64,000 bases of DNA, taken from contig NZ_VRTY01000006.1 in NCBI RefSeq assembly GCF_008017455.1, positions 29,875-93,874 of the forward strand, read 5' to 3'. Positions 56,326-64,000 of the stretch are shown here, in pieces. The notes beneath the pieces are model-generated. The model saw only the letters and a list, made by a program, of their open reading frames with translations. It was not told where the DNA came from and made no database searches. Within the stretch, counting starts at the first letter, position 1. The number at the start of each line of letters is the position of its first letter. Both the position numbers and the translations under genes were made by a program. The DNA comes from Pontibacter qinzhouensis. GTDB taxonomy: Bacteria; Bacteroidota; Bacteroidia; Cytophagales; Hymenobacteraceae.

Positions 56326-56382
56326 ACCCTTGAAAGGTTTTTAGAGAAATGCCTTTGGAAGGGGTATTTCATTCGATTAATT
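56326..56382 (+). repeat. 57-bp intergenic repeat, copy 18
   Basis: ACCCTTGA ... CCTTTGGAAGGGG ... TTCATTCGATTAATT. Same sense, 23 bp behind paralogue 2. Confidence 0.85.
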
Positions 56383-56557
56383 TAACACTGCAAGGTTTAT
56401 CAGCCAGATTTCATAAACTGTGTTTTCTTAAGTTTAAGAAGAAAACTGAAGCCAATTTCTCTCTCAAAGCTTGAAGAGCGCATGTGGTATTGCAAACCTG
56501 CTGAATTTTAAGTAACTAGGAGCACAATGCCTTTGCAGCTAACCTACCATCCGCAGC

Positions 56558-56956
56558 ATGAAAATATTTACAAATGCAAGTCTATTGGCGCTGGCTGTCT
56601 TGGCGCTCCTTTTATTTTCAGGATGCAACCAAACGCAACAGGAACCTATGCGACACATTGTAGTTTTTAAGTACAAACCCTCTGCTACTCCGGAGCAAAT
56701 AGAACAGGTAACCAAAGCCTTTGGCGAACTAAAAGATAAAATTCCGGGCATTGTTGTCTTTGAACACGGTGTTAACGACAGCCCCGAAAACAAGAACCTG
56801 GGCTTTACGCACGTATACCAGATGACGTTTGAAGATGCAGCCGCCCGCGACACGTATCTGCCTCACCCGGAGCACCAGAAGTTTGGGGAGCTGCTGGGGC
56901 AACTCAATATCCTGGAAGATGCCTTTGTAGTTGATTATGCGCCAGTAGGGGAGTAG
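56558..56956 (+). CDS. Dabb-domain (stress-responsive A/B barrel) lipoprotein
   Basis: A 132-residue lipoprotein: signal MKIFTNASLLALAVLALLLF with lipobox FSGC (Cys23), then a single dimeric alpha/beta barrel (Dabb) domain with RHIVVFKYKPSATPEQIEQV, the KIPGIVVFEHGVNDSPENK loop, FTHVYQMTFEDAAARDTYL and HPEHQKFGELL. The periplasmic location is unusual for this family, although Bacteroidota have several. Ligand or reaction unknown. Ends 20 bp before the left REP arm of the transposase unit. Confidence 0.88.
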   Translation: MKIFTNASLLALAVLALLLFSGCNQTQQEPMRHIVVFKYKPSATPEQIEQVTKAFGELKDKIPGIVVFEHGVNDSPENKNLGFTHVYQMTFEDAAARDTYLPHPEHQKFGELLGQLNILEDAFVVDYAPVGE

Positions 56957-56976
56957 GAGAGGCTTTTAACGTTTGG

Positions 56977-57016
56977 CCCAGACACTCGCAGGAGCTGCGC
57001 ACGCTGCGAGGTCTTC
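56977..57016 (+). repeat. REP arm, left of transposase (REP-a)
   Basis: A 40-bp element whose core is CTCGCAG-N12-CTGCGAG inside AGACA/GGTCT. It is an inverted copy of 57668-57707 with 39 of 40 bases matching. Confidence 0.95.
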
Positions 57017-57049
57017 TGGTTGTGGCGACGTTTGCACCGTATAAGGTTT

Positions 57050-57664
57050 ATGCAAAAGTCAGTTTCGTTAGAGCCAAACAAGTATTACCACATTTACACC
57101 CGGGGCAATAACAAAGAAACGTTATTCAGGCACCCGGATAACTATCATTTCTTTCTGCAGCTGTACAAGAAATATGCGGCCTCATTTGTCGATACGTTTG
57201 CTTATTGTTTGCTGCCTAACCATGTGCATTTTCTGGTGCAGGTGAAGCAGGAAGAAGCCTTGAAGCTACAAGCGGTACCGGAGAATTCAGCTAAACTGAT
57301 AAGTGTACAGCGACAATTGGCTCATTTGCTTAATGCTTATGCCAACACCATCAATAACCGCTACGACCGGGCTGGCCGCTTATTTCAGCACAGGTTTGGC
57401 AGAAAAGAAGTGACTTCCGAAGCCTATTTTACCCGGCTTATCTACTACATTCACTTCAACCCACAGCACCATGGCCTGATCAGTGATTTCAAAGCGTGGC
57501 CTTACTCGTCTTACCACAGCATCCTCTCCAAAAGCAAAACTGCCTTGCAGCGGGAAGAGGTGCTAACGTGGTTCGGTGGTCGTGAAGCCTATCAGCAGCA
57601 GCACAAGGAGCATGCCAACGACTTCAAAACCATTTCCCCTTTCCTGGAACAAGACGAGCTATAA
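57050..57664 (+). CDS. REP-associated tyrosine transposase (Y1/IS200-like domain)
   Basis: A 204-residue single-strand DNA transposase of the Y1/HUH class. It has the metal-binding HVH at 58-60 (CLLPNHVHFLVQV), the N-terminal KYYHIYTRGNNKE and the IYYIHFNPQHHGLISDF segment that carries the candidate catalytic tyrosine (Y132 or Y133), ending with a WPYSSYHSI tail. RAYTs recognise REP hairpins; this gene is enclosed by two inverted 40-bp REPs. Start at ATG 57050; the upstream TTG adds ten unmatched residues. Frame and catalytic residues look intact, so it may still be active. Confidence 0.88.
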   Translation: MQKSVSLEPNKYYHIYTRGNNKETLFRHPDNYHFFLQLYKKYAASFVDTFAYCLLPNHVHFLVQVKQEEALKLQAVPENSAKLISVQRQLAHLLNAYANTINNRYDRAGRLFQHRFGRKEVTSEAYFTRLIYYIHFNPQHHGLISDFKAWPYSSYHSILSKSKTALQREEVLTWFGGREAYQQQHKEHANDFKTISPFLEQDEL

Positions 57665-57667
57665 CAC

Positions 57668-57707
57668 GAAGACCTCGCAGCGTGCGCAGCTCCTGCGAGC
57701 GTCTGGG
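57668..57707 (-). repeat. REP arm, right of transposase (REP-b)
   Basis: Inverted partner of 56977-57016, starting 3 bp behind the transposase stop. Core CTCGCAG-N12-CTGCGAG. Confidence 0.95.
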
Positions 57708-57777
57708 GGATTTTCCCTGCACTCAAGTCATTAAGTCTACCCGAATTGAATAATCTCCTATTTTTCATTATTCCTAC

Positions 57778-57815
57778 AAATGAAAAGGGAGGCTAATTAG
57801 CCTCCCTTTTCATTT
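57778..57815. terminator. terminator palindrome behind nrdA
   Basis: A 38-bp perfect palindrome (AAATGAAAAGGGAGGCTAA and its complement), 15 bp behind the nrdA stop. T-rich on both sides; probably works in both directions. Confidence 0.85.
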
Positions 57816-57829
57816 TTCTTATTTTATGC

Positions 57830-60211
57830 TTAACTACCGCAAGCCTCGCAAGAATCCGGATCATCCAGAGAGCAGGCCATATCGCTTCGATTCTGGTTTT
57901 GGTCCTGGTATACTGGCGATAGTGTTTCGGCAGCCTGTTTCTCTACTGTAAACTTGATGGCGTCTACGGCGGCTTTGGTGCGCAGATAGTACATACCGGT
58001 TTTCAATCCTTTTTTCCAGGCGTGGAAGTGCATGGAGGTCAGCTTACCGAAGTTTACGTTCATGACGTGCAGGTTCAGCGACTGGCTCTGGCAGATGTAG
58101 GCACCACGGTCGGCACTCATATCAATTACTGTACGCTGGCTGATCTCCCAAACCGTTTTGTACAGGTCTTTGATGTTCTGCGGAATATTCGGAATATCTT
58201 GTACCGAGCCGTTGGCTGCAATGATGGCATTCTTCATCTTGTCGTTCCAGATACCCAGCCCGATCAGGTCTTTGAGCAGATGCTTGTTTACGACCATAAA
58301 CTCGCCACTTAGCACACGACGCACATAGATGTTAGAAGTATAAGGCTCAAATGACTCGTTGTTACCCAGAATCTGTGCGGTAGAAGCAGTTGGCATAGGT
58401 GCCAGCAGCAGCGAGTTACGAACACCGTGCTCCATAACTTCCTGGCGTAGCTCTTCCCAATCCCAACGGCCAGACTCAGGTGTTACGCCCCACATATCGA
58501 ACTGGAATCTGCCTTCTGATAGCGGAGAACCTTTAAAGGACTCGTAAGCACCATTCTTCTTCGCCAGGTCTTTAGAGGCCGTCATGGCAGCGAAATAGAT
58601 CGTCTCGAAAATATCTTTGTTCAGGCCACGCGCTTCTTCGCTCTCGAACGGCATGCGCAGGTGAATAAAGGTATCGGCCATGCCTTGTACACCCAAACCA
58701 ATAGGGCGGTGGCGCATGTTCGAGTTTCGTGCCTCAGGCACCGGGTAATAGTTTATGTCAATAACCTTGTTCAGGTTTTTGGTAACGTGGTAGGTTACAT
58801 CAAACAGCTTCTGGTGGTCGAACACCTTATGTCCGTTTTCTTCTTTTACAAAGCGAGGCAGCGCCAGCGATGCCAGGTTACACACGGCAACCTCGTTTTC
58901 ATCGGTGTACTCCATAATCTCGGTGCAGAGGTTAGAGCTCTTAATGGTGCCCAGGTTCTGCTGGTTGCTCTTGCTGTTAGCGGCATCTTTATACAACATA
59001 TAAGGAGTACCAGTCTCTATCTGCGATTCCAGCACGGCAAACCACAGGTCTTGTGCTTTCACAGTTTTGCGGGCACGGCCTTCGCGCTCGTATTTTTCGT
59101 AGAGGCGTTCAAACTCAACACCCCAGCAATCGGCGAGGCCTGGTGCTTCGTGCGGACAGAACAGGCTCCAGTCGCCGTTCTCTTCCACGCGCTTCATAAA
59201 CAAGTCTGGTGTCCAGAGGGCATAGAACAAATCGCGGGCACGGTTCTCCTCTTTACCGTGGTTCTTCTTCAGATCCAGGAATTCGAAGATATCGGCGTGC
59301 CAGGGCTCCAGGTAAATAGCAAAAGCGCCTTTACGCTTGCCACCACCCTGGTCTACGTAGCGGGCCGTGTCGTTAAACACCTTCAGCATAGGTATAATGC
59401 CGTTGCTGGTGCCGTTGGTGCCTTTAATATAAGAGCCAGTCGCACGCACATTGTGGATGCTCAGGCCAATACCACCAGCACTCTGCGAAATCTGTGCGCA
59501 CTGTTTCAGTGTGTCGTAAATACCCGGAATGCTATCGTCTTTCATGGCCAGCAGGAAGCACGAAGAAAGCTGAGGCTTTGGTGTTCCGGCATTAAAGAGT
59601 GTTGGCGTGGCGTGCGTAAACCACTTCTCCGACATCAGGTTGTAGGTTTCGATAGCAGATTCAATATCTTCTTTATGAATACCAACTGCCACGCGCATGA
59701 GCATGTGCTGCGGACGCTCTACTATTCTGCCATCCAGGCGCAGCAGGTACGAACGCTCCAGTGTTTTGTAGCCGAAATAGTCGTAGTTATAATCGCGGTC
59801 GTAAATAATGGTAGAGTCGAGGGTAGCGGCATGCTTCCTGATAACCTCGTACACATCTTTTGCGATCAGCGAAGCGTTCTCACCAGTTTTCGGATCTACA
59901 TAGGTGTAGAGGCGTTTCATGGTGTTAGAAAACGACTTGCTGGTAACCTTGTGCAGGTTAGAGATAGCAATTCGTGCTGCCAGCACGGCATAATCGGGGT
60001 GCTTGGTGGTAAGCGAGGCAGCTGTTTCAGCAGCCAGGTTATCCAACTCCACGGTGGTTACTCCATCGTAAATGCCGTCAATCACTTTCTTGGCCACCTC
60101 AATCGGCGACACATAGTCCATGTTTAAGGCGTAGCACAGCTTCTCGATGCGTGCGGTAATTTTATCGAATTTTACGGATTCGCGACGGCCGTCTCTTTTA
60201 ACTACTAACAT
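57830..60211 (-). CDS. nrdA: ribonucleoside-diphosphate reductase alpha subunit
   Basis: A 793-residue class I large subunit that reduces NDPs to dNDPs, cytoplasmic, partner of the NrdB gene upstream. N-terminal ATP cone ([20 protein letters not shown], residues about 1-95), the first redox Cys ([11 protein letters not shown]), the thiyl-radical Cys in [10 protein letters not shown], and the [19 protein letters not shown] block near the end. The tail ends CEACGS, a C-x-x-C pair used for regeneration, shorter than the classic C-x4-C. Transcribed after nrdB with 330 bp in between, so possibly an independent transcript. Confidence 0.97.
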   Translation of the reverse strand: MLVVKRDGRRESVKFDKITARIEKLCYALNMDYVSPIEVAKKVIDGIYDGVTTVELDNLAAETAASLTTKHPDYAVLAARIAISNLHKVTSKSFSNTMKRLYTYVDPKTGENASLIAKDVYEVIRKHAATLDSTIIYDRDYNYDYFGYKTLERSYLLRLDGRIVERPQHMLMRVAVGIHKEDIESAIETYNLMSEKWFTHATPTLFNAGTPKPQLSSCFLLAMKDDSIPGIYDTLKQCAQISQSAGGIGLSIHNVRATGSYIKGTNGTSNGIIPMLKVFNDTARYVDQGGGKRKGAFAIYLEPWHADIFEFLDLKKNHGKEENRARDLFYALWTPDLFMKRVEENGDWSLFCPHEAPGLADCWGVEFERLYEKYEREGRARKTVKAQDLWFAVLESQIETGTPYMLYKDAANSKSNQQNLGTIKSSNLCTEIMEYTDENEVAVCNLASLALPRFVKEENGHKVFDHQKLFDVTYHVTKNLNKVIDINYYPVPEARNSNMRHRPIGLGVQGMADTFIHLRMPFESEEARGLNKDIFETIYFAAMTASKDLAKKNGAYESFKGSPLSEGRFQFDMWGVTPESGRWDWEELRQEVMEHGVRNSLLLAPMPTASTAQILGNNESFEPYTSNIYVRRVLSGEFMVVNKHLLKDLIGLGIWNDKMKNAIIAANGSVQDIPNIPQNIKDLYKTVWEISQRTVIDMSADRGAYICQSQSLNLHVMNVNFGKLTSMHFHAWKKGLKTGMYYLRTKAAVDAIKFTVEKQAAETLSPVYQDQNQNRSDMACSLDDPDSCEACGS

Positions 60212-60490
60212 AGCGTATACATTTAGCGGGGGTAAAGGGCCCGAGTTATCAAATAAGTATATGTGTATATAAAGCTCCTGCCGAAGCAGAAGTCGAGGTT
60301 TACTTTACACAGCCATACGAGAAAAGCCTCGTAAGCCGTTGGAGTACAAATGTTTATAAGGAAATAAAAATGATTTTGCTATATACGGAGATGCAGATAC
60401 CTGTCAGACACGGGTGTGGCATCTGAAGCCTGGAACCTGATGCCTGCTCTGGGCAAAAGCATGGTTCTTTGTATAGCTTTTATGGATAAC

Positions 60491-60531
60491 CTGCAGGCAC
60501 AATGTATGGCTCAAGCCCAATGTGCCTGCAG
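60491..60531 (-). promoter_or_regulatory. hairpin in the nrdB-nrdA spacer
   Basis: 11-bp perfect stem CTGCAGGCACA / TGTGCCTGCAG 12 bp behind the nrdB stop, with a nested GGCT-AGCC stem inside the loop. No T-run. Might be an mRNA-stability, processing or partial attenuation element; the remaining 60212-60490 shows nothing else. Confidence 0.6.
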
Positions 60532-60542
60532 ATTATTATATA

Positions 60543-61502
60543 TTAAAAGTCTTCGTCGAGCGAGAACATCTTTTTATCCTTGTCGCCACCTACACCAGCT
60601 TTCTGGTATTCGCCTACACGTTTCTCGAAGAAGTTGGTCTTGCCTTGCAGCGAGATCATTTCCATAAAGTCGAATGGATTGGTGGAGTTGTATACTTTGC
60701 TGCAGCCCAGTTCGCCCAGCAGGCGGTCGGCCACAAACTCAATGTACTGGCTCATCAGCTTGGCATTCATCCCGATCAGGTCTACCGGCAGCGCATCGGT
60801 TACGAACTCCTGCTCAATAGTTACGGCATCGCGTATAATTTCGTGCACCCGCGCCTCAGGCAGTTTGTTCTCCAGCATCGAGTACAGCAGGCAGGCAAAA
60901 TCGCAGTGCAAACCTTCGTCGCGGCTTATCAACTCGTTCGAGAAGGTAAGTCCTGGCATCAGGCCACGCTTCTTCATCCAGAAAATAGAGCAGAAAGAAC
61001 CCGAGAAGAAAATGCCTTCTACAGCAGCGAAAGCAACCAGGCGTTCCGCAAAGTTCTCACTCTCGATCCAGCGCAGGGCCCACTCTCCTTTTTTACCAAC
61101 GGCCGGCACGGTTTCCAGTGCATTAAACAAGTGGTCTTTCTCTTTCTGGTTTTTTACATAAGTATCTATCAGCAGGGAGTAGGTCTCAGAGTGTATGTTT
61201 TCCATCATAATCTGGAAACCATAAAAGCAGCGGGCTTCTGGTATCTGTACCTCATTCATGAAGTTTACGGCCAGGTTCTCGTTCACAATTCCGTCTGATG
61301 CAGCAAAGAAAGCCAGCACATGGCTGATAAAGTGCCTTTCGCCATCGTTCAGGTTCTCCCAGTCTTTAATATCCTGCGAAAGATCGATCTCCTCTGCTGT
61401 CCAGAAGCTGGCTTCGGCTAACTTATACATCTTCCAAACGGCATCGTGCTGTATCGGGAACAGGACAAAGCGGTTTGGGTTTTCTTTTAGTATTGGCTCC
61501 AT
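60543..61502 (-). CDS. nrdB: ribonucleoside-diphosphate reductase beta subunit
   Basis: A 319-residue class I small subunit that houses the di-iron centre and tyrosyl radical. Iron-ligand and radical motifs are present: [13 protein letters not shown] (Asp), [12 protein letters not shown] (Glu/His), [19 protein letters not shown] (radical Tyr and ligands) and [13 protein letters not shown] (Glu/His). The C-terminal peptide ends [10 protein letters not shown], for binding the large subunit. First gene of the pair; a TATATTTG at 61619-61626 (minus strand) is a candidate -7 box. Confidence 0.97.
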   Translation of the reverse strand: MEPILKENPNRFVLFPIQHDAVWKMYKLAEASFWTAEEIDLSQDIKDWENLNDGERHFISHVLAFFAASDGIVNENLAVNFMNEVQIPEARCFYGFQIMMENIHSETYSLLIDTYVKNQKEKDHLFNALETVPAVGKKGEWALRWIESENFAERLVAFAAVEGIFFSGSFCSIFWMKKRGLMPGLTFSNELISRDEGLHCDFACLLYSMLENKLPEARVHEIIRDAVTIEQEFVTDALPVDLIGMNAKLMSQYIEFVADRLLGELGCSKVYNSTNPFDFMEMISLQGKTNFFEKRVGEYQKAGVGGDKDKKMFSLDEDF

Positions 61503-61665
61503 AAACTCGTAAGCTTTATAGTTAAGGCACCCCTCTTGAGGCGACTTGCCTCGGAGCGCTAGTGATTTTAAAAGGAATAGATGGTTGCCATTTCGGCTAC
61601 CCTGCTATATCAGGAGTTCAAATATATGGAATAGAACTTGAAATCGGGGGCTAAAGTTTTTCAAT

Positions 61666-62049
61666 TTCTCCACACTTTTTCAACACATTGATTTACTGCT
61701 TCTTACACCCCAATAAACAGGTTTATAAACATCTATAATTGTTTATATATTCATGCATGAATGCCTCGATGTTGCACTTTTAAAGTTAAGTCAACTATAA
61801 AAAATCCTATATTCATTTAATAAAAGGTTAATGTACCCCGTCAGGGCCCATCCAAAATACAAATTGCTTTGGCAGTTTTGCCGAGCATGCAAACAGAAGC
61901 AAACCAGCATAAAACACAACTGTGTGGAAAACCCAAAACTCAAAATATCACTCTATACACCTATTGTTCAGATCGTTACACCCATGTTTCAGATGCCTCA
62001 ATTTTTCTATCGTGGATTTCAACATCGTTATCCACATAGGTGTGTATAA
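61666..62049. promoter_or_regulatory. cluster of DnaA-box-like sites
   Basis: TTATCCACA (62028-62036), reverse TTATACACA (62041-62049), reverse TTTTCCACA (61923-61931) and near-match TTCTCCACA (61666-61674), in AT-rich DNA that also contains the palindrome ATTCATGCATGAAT at 61749. The two right sites are 4 bp apart. Lies between nrdB and rplU, divergent. Confidence 0.6.
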
Positions 62050-62088
62050 CAGAGGAAAACTTCCATAAAACAAATTAAGGCACAAGTG

Positions 62089-62120
62089 TTTGCATAATAA
62101 AAATTAGCGCCGTACTTTTG
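62089..62120 (+). promoter_or_regulatory. Bacteroidota-type promoter of rplU-rpmA
   Basis: TTTG at 62089-62092, 20-bp spacer, TACTTTTG at 62113-62120: an exact match to the TTTG-N20-TAnnTTTG consensus. Predicted start about 7 bp further, 25 bp ahead of the rplU ATG. Confidence 0.85.
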
Positions 62121-62152
62121 CAGACTAAAATTTTAAATATACATTGAAGCTG

Positions 62153-62461
62153 ATGTACGCAATTGTAGAAATCGCAGGTCAACAGACCAAAGTAGAAAAC
62201 GGCAAGTTTATCTACGCTAGCAAGCTTTCCGGCAACGATGGTGACGCCGTTGAGTTCACCAATGTTCTTCTTACTGATGATAACGGAACAATCACTTTAG
62301 GTGCCCCTTTCGTAGACGGCATTAAAGTTACCGGTAAAATCCTTGGCAACGTGAAAGGCGATAAAGTTATCGTATTCAAGAAGAAGAGAAGAAAAGGATA
62401 CAGAAAGAAGAATGGTCACCGCCAGCACTTCACCAAGGTCCTGATCGAAAGCATTGGGTAA
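62153..62461 (+). CDS. rplU: 50S ribosomal protein L21
   Basis: A 102-residue L21, with the signatures MYAIVEIAGQQTKVENGKF, VTGKILGNVKGDKVIVFKKK and RRKGYRKKNGHRQHFTKVLI at the C-terminus. L21 binds 23S rRNA in the large subunit. Start at the ATG 62153; the TTG nine bases upstream is not needed. First gene of the rplU-rpmA operon, with a strong promoter 33 bp upstream. Confidence 0.98.
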   Translation: MYAIVEIAGQQTKVENGKFIYASKLSGNDGDAVEFTNVLLTDDNGTITLGAPFVDGIKVTGKILGNVKGDKVIVFKKKRRKGYRKKNGHRQHFTKVLIESIG

Positions 62462-62537
62462 GCAAGTAGTAAGAAGAATTTAATCGTTTCGAAAATTTTC
62501 GGGTCTGGCAACAGCCTGAACTAAATAGTTAAAGAAA

Positions 62538-62807
62538 ATGGCACACAAAAAAGGAGCTGGTAGTTCTAACAACGGTCGCGAATCGCATTCTAAACGACTT
62601 GGTGTTAAGATTTATGGTGGCCAGGATATCATTGCTGGTAACATCATTGTAAGACAAAGAGGCACTGCGCACCACCCGGGCCAGAACGTAGGTATCGGCA
62701 AAGACCATACTTTGTTCGCTCTGGTAGATGGCGTAGTTGAGTTCAGAAAAGGAAGAAAAGATCGTTCTTTCGTATCTGTACTTCCTAAGGTACAAGCAGA
62801 AGCTTAA
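62538..62807 (+). CDS. rpmA: 50S ribosomal protein L27
   Basis: An 89-residue L27, at the peptidyl-transferase site of the large subunit. N-terminus [20 protein letters not shown] directly exposes the tail that reaches the catalytic centre (no N-terminal extension of the Firmicutes type), followed by [20 protein letters not shown]. 76 bp behind rplU; terminator behind. Confidence 0.98.
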   Translation: MAHKKGAGSSNNGRESHSKRLGVKIYGGQDIIAGNIIVRQRGTAHHPGQNVGIGKDHTLFALVDGVVEFRKGRKDRSFVSVLPKVQAEA

Positions 62808-62835
62808 TTCCACGCTGCTCCGGCAGTTATAGTAT

Positions 62836-62875
62836 CAGAAAAGGGATGCCGTTCGGTATCCCTTTTCTGTTTTTA
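62836..62875 (+). terminator. intrinsic terminator of rplU-rpmA
   Basis: CAGAAAAGGGAT(GCC) pairs with (GGT)ATCCCTTTTCTG around GTTC, then T5. Copy 19 of the 57-bp repeat begins 10 bp after it. Confidence 0.9.
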
Positions 62876-62885
62876 ACGAGCCCTA

Positions 62886-62942
62886 ACCCTTGGCAATCTA
62901 TAGCCCAAAATTCTTCTGGAGGCCATTTTCATTAGAATAATT
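62886..62942 (+). repeat. 57-bp intergenic repeat, copy 19
   Basis: ACCCTTGG ... CTTCTGGAGGCC then TTTTCATTAGAATAATT. Same sense as rpmA, just behind its terminator. Part of a 79-bp direct repeat flanking the toxin-antitoxin pair. Confidence 0.92.
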
Positions 62943-62957
62943 GAGGCAGCTATCGAT

Positions 62958-62998
62958 TAAACCTCACAGTGTCTTCCGGACCTGTGAGCGTTTTGGGG
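62958..62998 (-). repeat. REP-like element (REP-c)
   Basis: Core CTCACAG-N12-CTGTGAG at 62963-62988, in flanks like those of the transposase-linked REPs but with A-T in place of G-C in the stem. Confidence 0.8.
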
Positions 62999-63042
62999 AC
63001 TATGAAAGCAGGAGCATGCCAAACTGCCGAACAGGCACTGCC

Positions 63043-63339
63043 TTATAAGTTCAGGCTGGAGAGATTCCTCCGCGAATCCAGAATTCTGACTACTTCGATA
63101 TGCTTTTCCTGGATCAGGTAAAAAATAAGGTAGTGACTAACTATTCTGATTCTGACATTTCTATAATCTGTTTTCTTACCTGATGCCGGATTTCTGGCCG
63201 CACTGTTCAATGCCCTGTCGAACAATCTATCCAACTTCTGGCTATAGGCTTTCGATTTGTTCCTGTTCATCCAGTAATCCAGGATAGCAATTTTGTCCTG
63301 AATAGCCTTCAGAGACCATCTTATTTCTTTGCCATCCAT
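63043..63339 (-). CDS. ParE/RelE-family toxin
   Basis: A 98-residue toxin of the RelE/ParE superfamily: IRWSLKAIQDKIAILDYW at the start, KLDRLFDRALNSAARNP in the middle, and the family C-terminal VRIRIVSHYLIFYLIQ and IEVVRILDSRRNLSSL. Catalytic-type Arg in the last strand (LDSRRN) and the usual length support an active toxin, either gyrase-directed (ParE) or mRNA-cleaving (RelE/HigB); sequence alone does not tell which. Its start overlaps the antitoxin by 19 bp, the normal operon order antitoxin-toxin. Enclosed by directly repeated elements. Confidence 0.88.
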   Translation of the reverse strand: MDGKEIRWSLKAIQDKIAILDYWMNRNKSKAYSQKLDRLFDRALNSAARNPASGKKTDYRNVRIRIVSHYLIFYLIQEKHIEVVRILDSRRNLSSLNL

Positions 63340-63554
63340 TCATTAACAATTTTCCTGGCCTCCTCATCAGAGTATGATCGTCCTTGAGCAAGATCGTGCA
63401 TGCCTTCATCTATAGCCGCTTTTTGTTCGTCAGTTAACTGGACAGTAGCTTCAGAAAGATTTAGCTCCAAATCAATTATCTCCAGCAATTCCTCCAACAC
63501 CGACTCATCGTCAATTTGATTGATTCGCTCAATTATTTTCTCCTTCGTTTTCAT
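63321..63554 (-). CDS. antitoxin of the ParE/RelE-type module
   Basis: A 77-residue acidic, helical protein: KTKEKIIERINQIDDESVLE, EELLEIIDLELNLSEATVQL, then an addiction-module-type C-terminus LTDEQKAAIDEGMHDLAQGR, SYSDEEARKIVNEWMAKK. The latter block binds the toxin. No clear DNA-binding ribbon-helix-helix, so regulation of the operon may depend on another region. Followed by the toxin with 19 bp overlap, suggesting translational coupling. Confidence 0.85.
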   Translation of the reverse strand: MKTKEKIIERINQIDDESVLEELLEIIDLELNLSEATVQLTDEQKAAIDEGMHDLAQGRSYSDEEARKIVNEWMAKK

Positions 63555-63613
63555 AGTGTTAATATACGCAATTTCAGATTTAGTGCATGTGCTCCAGATA
63601 AACTAGCAGCAGC

Positions 63614-63649
63614 AAAACCTTCCAGAAGGCGATTTTCATTAGAATAATT
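63614..63649 (+). repeat. 57-bp intergenic repeat, copy 20 (5' truncated)
   Basis: CCTTCCAGAAGGCG then ATTTTCATTAGAATAATT; the ACCCTTG end is absent. Second half of the 79-bp direct repeat with 62921-62999. Confidence 0.85.
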
Positions 63650-63663
63650 GAAGCAGTTATCGA

Positions 63664-63706
63664 TTAAACCTCACAGTGCCTTCCAGACCTGTAAGTGCTT
63701 TGGGGA
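63664..63706 (-). repeat. REP-like element (REP-d)
   Basis: CTCACAG-N12-CTGTAAG core at 63670-63695 (one mismatch in the stem). Forms an inverted pair with REP-e about 80 bp away. Confidence 0.75.
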
Positions 63707-63784
63707 AGCAGAAAAGCCCTAAAATGAAGCATTCCAGTAGATCAAGTCTTCCGTAGCCATTGTGCTTCTTGCTGATGTTCTGGC

Positions 63785-63828
63785 TAAGACACTCACAGGT
63801 CTGGAAGACACTGTGAGGTCTACACCTG
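63785..63828 (+). repeat. REP-like element (REP-e)
   Basis: AGACACTCACAG-N12-CTGTGAGGTCT; the flanks are identical in form to the transposase-linked REP-a. Inverted with respect to REP-c and REP-d. Confidence 0.85.
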
Positions 63829-63836
63829 CTCTACCT

Positions 63837-63874
63837 ATAAAACCCTCCGGAAGGCCAAATTCATTAGAATAATT
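63837..63874 (+). repeat. 57-bp intergenic repeat, copy 21 (5' truncated)
   Basis: CCCTCCGGAAGGCC then AAATTCATTAGAATAATT, with the 5' end lost. The remaining 63875-64000 is AT-rich and shows nothing. Confidence 0.8.
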
Positions 63875-64000
63875 CTATTGAAACATCTTATTTATCCTTA
63901 AATCAAGGTTCAGACAAAAAAATTTGTGTCCTGTATCTATTTTATTGCAATTTGTTAGCCCTGAAATTTTATTTCCTACAAATATCTCCTTAACTTGCAG

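Noticed and set aside
58661..60127. 488-codon plus-strand frame
   Set aside because: Exact antisense of the conserved nrdA gene; lacks any family motif.
61503..61800. NrdR boxes upstream of nrdB
   Set aside because: Looked for paired ACACwATATATwGTGT sites and found none convincing.

Overview
The window looks like a chromosomal segment of a Bacteroidota bacterium, most likely a Cytophagales/Hymenobacteraceae member (Pontibacter-like; this is inference). The evidence is type IX secretion partners (two PorP/SprF proteins and two very large or large proteins with gliding-type C-terminal domains), promoters of the TTTG / TAnnTTTG type, few strong Shine-Dalgarno sequences, and typical families such as DUF5686, DUF6122, DUF4286 and paired M16 peptidases. 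No tRNA, rRNA, prophage or CRISPR array was seen.

Layout. 1-4.9 kb: end of an LLM flavin oxidoreductase, a GH13 trehalose-synthase-like enzyme, a YczE-like membrane protein and a thioredoxin-NHL protein. 5.1-7.0 kb: lemA-TPM-TPM operon. 7.6-14.6 kb: sugar nucleotidyltransferase, prolyl oligopeptidase lipoprotein, acyl-ACP thioesterase, GNAT and small proteins. 14.9-19.6 kb: a lone nuoD, PAP2 phosphatase, DUF5686 outer-membrane protein. 19.7-22.2 kb: two tandem AT-rich GT39-like membrane proteins. 22.5-25.9 kb: M16 peptidase pair (one catalytic, one lacking the zinc motif and fused to a LolA-like tail). 26-30.5 kb: DUF72, RlpA-SPOR, hypothetical, alpha/beta hydrolase. 30.8-47.9 kb: two surface-protein loci, a 3193-residue adhesin-like protein with 33 PKD-like modules + PorP/SprF + OmpA, and an 840-residue PKD protein translationally coupled to a second PorP/SprF. 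48-57 kb: an accessory-looking stretch of small proteins, a potassium-channel remnant, a 48-bp perfect palindrome and a REP-associated tyrosine transposase inside 40-bp inverted REPs. 57.8-63.6 kb: nrdB-nrdA, rplU-rpmA and a ParE-type toxin-antitoxin pair.

The main unexplained signal is a family of short intergenic repeats: 19 full-length copies of 56-58 bp plus 2 truncated ones, with fixed ends (ACCCTTG ... CATTAGAATAATT), a variable middle and a conserved small CTTyTGGAGG hairpin. They never lie inside a gene, and 11 of 19 lie within about 105 bp downstream of a stop codon in the same orientation, sometimes just after an intrinsic terminator. A second family (REP-like, CTCRCAG-N12-CTGYGAG with covarying stem) brackets the transposase and the toxin-antitoxin cassette. 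A third, about 135 bp, occurs twice 33 kb apart. Together these suggest a genome being colonised by several small non-autonomous elements, with one visible candidate mobilising enzyme.
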